Of a stretch of DNA of 64,000 nucleotides, positions 62,471 through 64,000 are shown piece after piece. Below the pieces are notes generated by a model. That model had not been told where the DNA came from. It did not search any database and saw only the letters and a list, made by a program, of their open reading frames with translations. The DNA lies in assembly GCA_013396635.1 (NCBI GenBank), contig WBMW01005670.1, positions 62,001-126,000 on the forward strand, in the 5' to 3' direction. The stretch is from Penelope pileata. Lineage: Eukaryota > Chordata > Aves > Galliformes > Cracidae. A program made the position numbers and the translations under genes. Each line of letters starts with the position of its first letter. Position 1 is the first letter of the stretch.

Positions 62471-63567
62471 TTTTGAGAATTGTCTAAAATAACTAATTTG
62501 TTTAACTTAAATTAAAAATCAAAACAAAAAAAAAACCACAAAAGCAACAAGCACTAAGACAAAGAGGTCGTGAAAACTTTCTGTAAATGATCAGTGTAGA
62601 GGAGAAGGTAAAAAGAGTGACTGAAGCCTGAGGATACTGCTGGCATGAAAACAAATGATTATAAAATATCTGGGAGTTAAGACTGAAATTGACTGTTTTG
62701 AATGCTAGGAGACTTAGGTGGGAAAACACCATTCCATGGAGGAATAACAGGGAAGGAAAAAAAAAAAAACAAAACCAAAAGAACCTAATTGGCTTTAAAA
62801 TCAATCGTAAAGTTATGAATGAGATTATATGTTACCTGCATTATCAGAGTAATGCCTCAGGAGATCCATTCTAGTGTTATATTCCCACACGACGTCTGTT
62901 CAGAGGGCTGTATAGATATAATTATCCTGGTTGTGTGCTTCACATAATAAAGTAACATAAGGAGGATATTAAAATCTATACTTGTGCAAACAACAGCAAA
63001 TAAAGTTTTGTGGTGGATATTTGATGACTTAGATTATGGCTAGATTTCTGTGCTATGAAAACAGACAGGAGAAAAGTTCATGGAAAAAGCTCAGAAACTT
63101 TTCTCAAATAGTTGAAAAGAAAATGAATAACAGGCAGGAGACAAGAAAAAGAAAAAAAAAATTATTCAAGAAAAGAAACCTGAAGGACGCAAAAGGTCAG
63201 ATGTGTATTTCACTGATAGAAAGTTGAGAATGATATTTAGAACTGTAATTAATTGTTTGTCTCAGCAGTATTTGTAAGAGAAATTGCAGTGCATACTGGT
63301 TCATAAAACTGAGTATTGTCCCAATGGGGGTATGAAAAGGCAGCCATATGAGAAATGTGCCAGTGCAGGCACTTGATTAAGCAGAAAAATGATTAAAGCA
63401 AGAATTGCAAAGACAAAAGTGCATGAAGACAATCTTTTGGTGACATTTTCTTGAAATTATTTGGCAGTTCCTGCTGAGTTCCACACTCCTGCTGATTTCC
63501 AAATTTTGCTAGAAGCTATATGAGAAATATTTGGAAATGAAAAAAATTAAACTTGTAAGGTCTAGTG

Positions 63568-63759
63568 CAGTGGTTTTCATCTTTATCTCATTATTTTTAA
63601 ATTTCTATTCTTGCATATGTTTCATAATGTACATAGCTTTAGTACAGTGGTACATGTATATAATTTATAAACAAATAAATATACATTTATGGGAGGTGCA
63701 TCCACATAAATGTTTTACTGGTAGAGCTGGTGCACAATAAAATAGTTTGGAAACCACTG
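63568..63759. mobile_element. hAT (Charlie-type) MITE, 192 bp, with 8-bp target-site duplication
   Basis: The left end CAGTGGTTTTCA (63568-63579) and the right end TGGAAACCACTG (63748-63759) are inverted repeats with one mismatch in 12. Both follow the CAGTGGTT...AACCACTG terminus of Charlie-type hAT transposons. The flanks are identical 8-mers, GTCTAGTG at 63560-63567 and 63760-63767, the 8-bp target-site duplication expected of hAT insertion. The interior is AT-rich with no coding capacity, so it is non-autonomous and would have been moved by a transposase supplied in trans. It lies in the third visible MYO16 intron. Confidence 0.88.
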
Positions 63760-64000
63760 GTCTAGTGATCAGAGAAGTAGCCTAACAGGATGTAAATGAC
63801 TTTGATTAGTACTGTGTGTTGTATGTCTTTACTATCTAGAACGCTGTTATCGACTTAACTTTGAGGTCAGAAATCTGTAAGTTTAGAAAAAAGTATATTG
63901 CTGACTTTCTTGATGTCTAGGAAAGGGATGTCTGCAAGAAAATAGCTGTTTTTGGCGGCTTGGTGGGTTGGACAGCTTGTTTGAAATGATTTTCAGTGTA

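Larger units (their letters stand above)
52680..64000 (+). other. MYO16: MYO16 intron, incomplete at the right edge (more than 11.3 kb)
   Basis: It begins with the consensus donor GTAAGT. I looked for the next exon, which should begin with an AGANV/LLQDVNGN-type sequence in phase 0 after an acceptor, and did not find it before 64000 or next to the N gap. Mobile elements are listed separately. Stretches 54270-57220, 57351-58010, 58415-60200, 62480-63555 and 63770-64000 hold nothing I could recognise. Confidence 0.8.

Noticed and set aside
1..64000. tRNA, rRNA, CRISPR arrays, bacterial operons or other non-eukaryotic systems
   Set aside because: None seen; the composition, spliced gene and LINE content are those of a vertebrate nuclear genome.

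Overview
This window reads as AT-rich, CpG-depleted vertebrate nuclear DNA, almost certainly from a bird. Two things point to a bird. CR1 LINE copies are the dominant repeat, and their 3' ends carry the avian-style tandem 8-mers (ATTCTGTG / ATTCTATG). Three short, correctly phased exons match the N-terminus of the vertebrate unconventional myosin XVI gene (MYO16). There are no operons, CRISPR arrays or prokaryotic features. The species cannot be fixed from the sequence. A run of N at 57228-57273 inside poly-A shows this is an assembled draft. || Layout: 1-25912 is upstream of the first visible MYO16 coding exon, probably its 5' intron because that exon has a splice acceptor. It is non-coding and holds six old CR1 fragments or simple-sequence patches, a GC-rich patch near 5.5-5.8 kb and a small CpG-rich cluster near 7.8-8.0 kb. 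MYO16 is on the + strand: exon 25913-26176 (ATG at 25951), exon 50252-50322 and exon 52536-52679. Introns of about 24.1 kb and 2.2 kb separate them, and a third intron runs off the window (more than 11.3 kb). Joined in phase, the exons give 147 residues: a basic leader, an RVRF protein-phosphatase-1 docking motif, and the first ankyrin repeats. || The introns hold the more notable mobile DNA. There is a 1.9-kb 5'-truncated CR1 at 44.1-46.1 kb whose reverse-transcriptase frame is still fully open. A CR1 at 37.3-38.0 kb has lost its 3' end and carries a stop and a frameshift. A CR1 piece at 53.4-54.3 kb preserves the rarely retained ORF1/endonuclease part. A very old LINE reverse-transcriptase relic lies near 62 kb in a purine-rich tract. 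A GC-rich LTR-like avian repeat lies near 58 kb. A 192-bp hAT/Charlie-type MITE at 63.57-63.76 kb has matching inverted ends and a perfect 8-bp target-site duplication. || No previously undescribed biological system could be supported. The best leads are the MITE, the still-open CR1, the unusual 5'-part CR1 copy, the possible extended MYO16 N-terminus, and an exact 27-bp direct repeat 1.4 kb apart.
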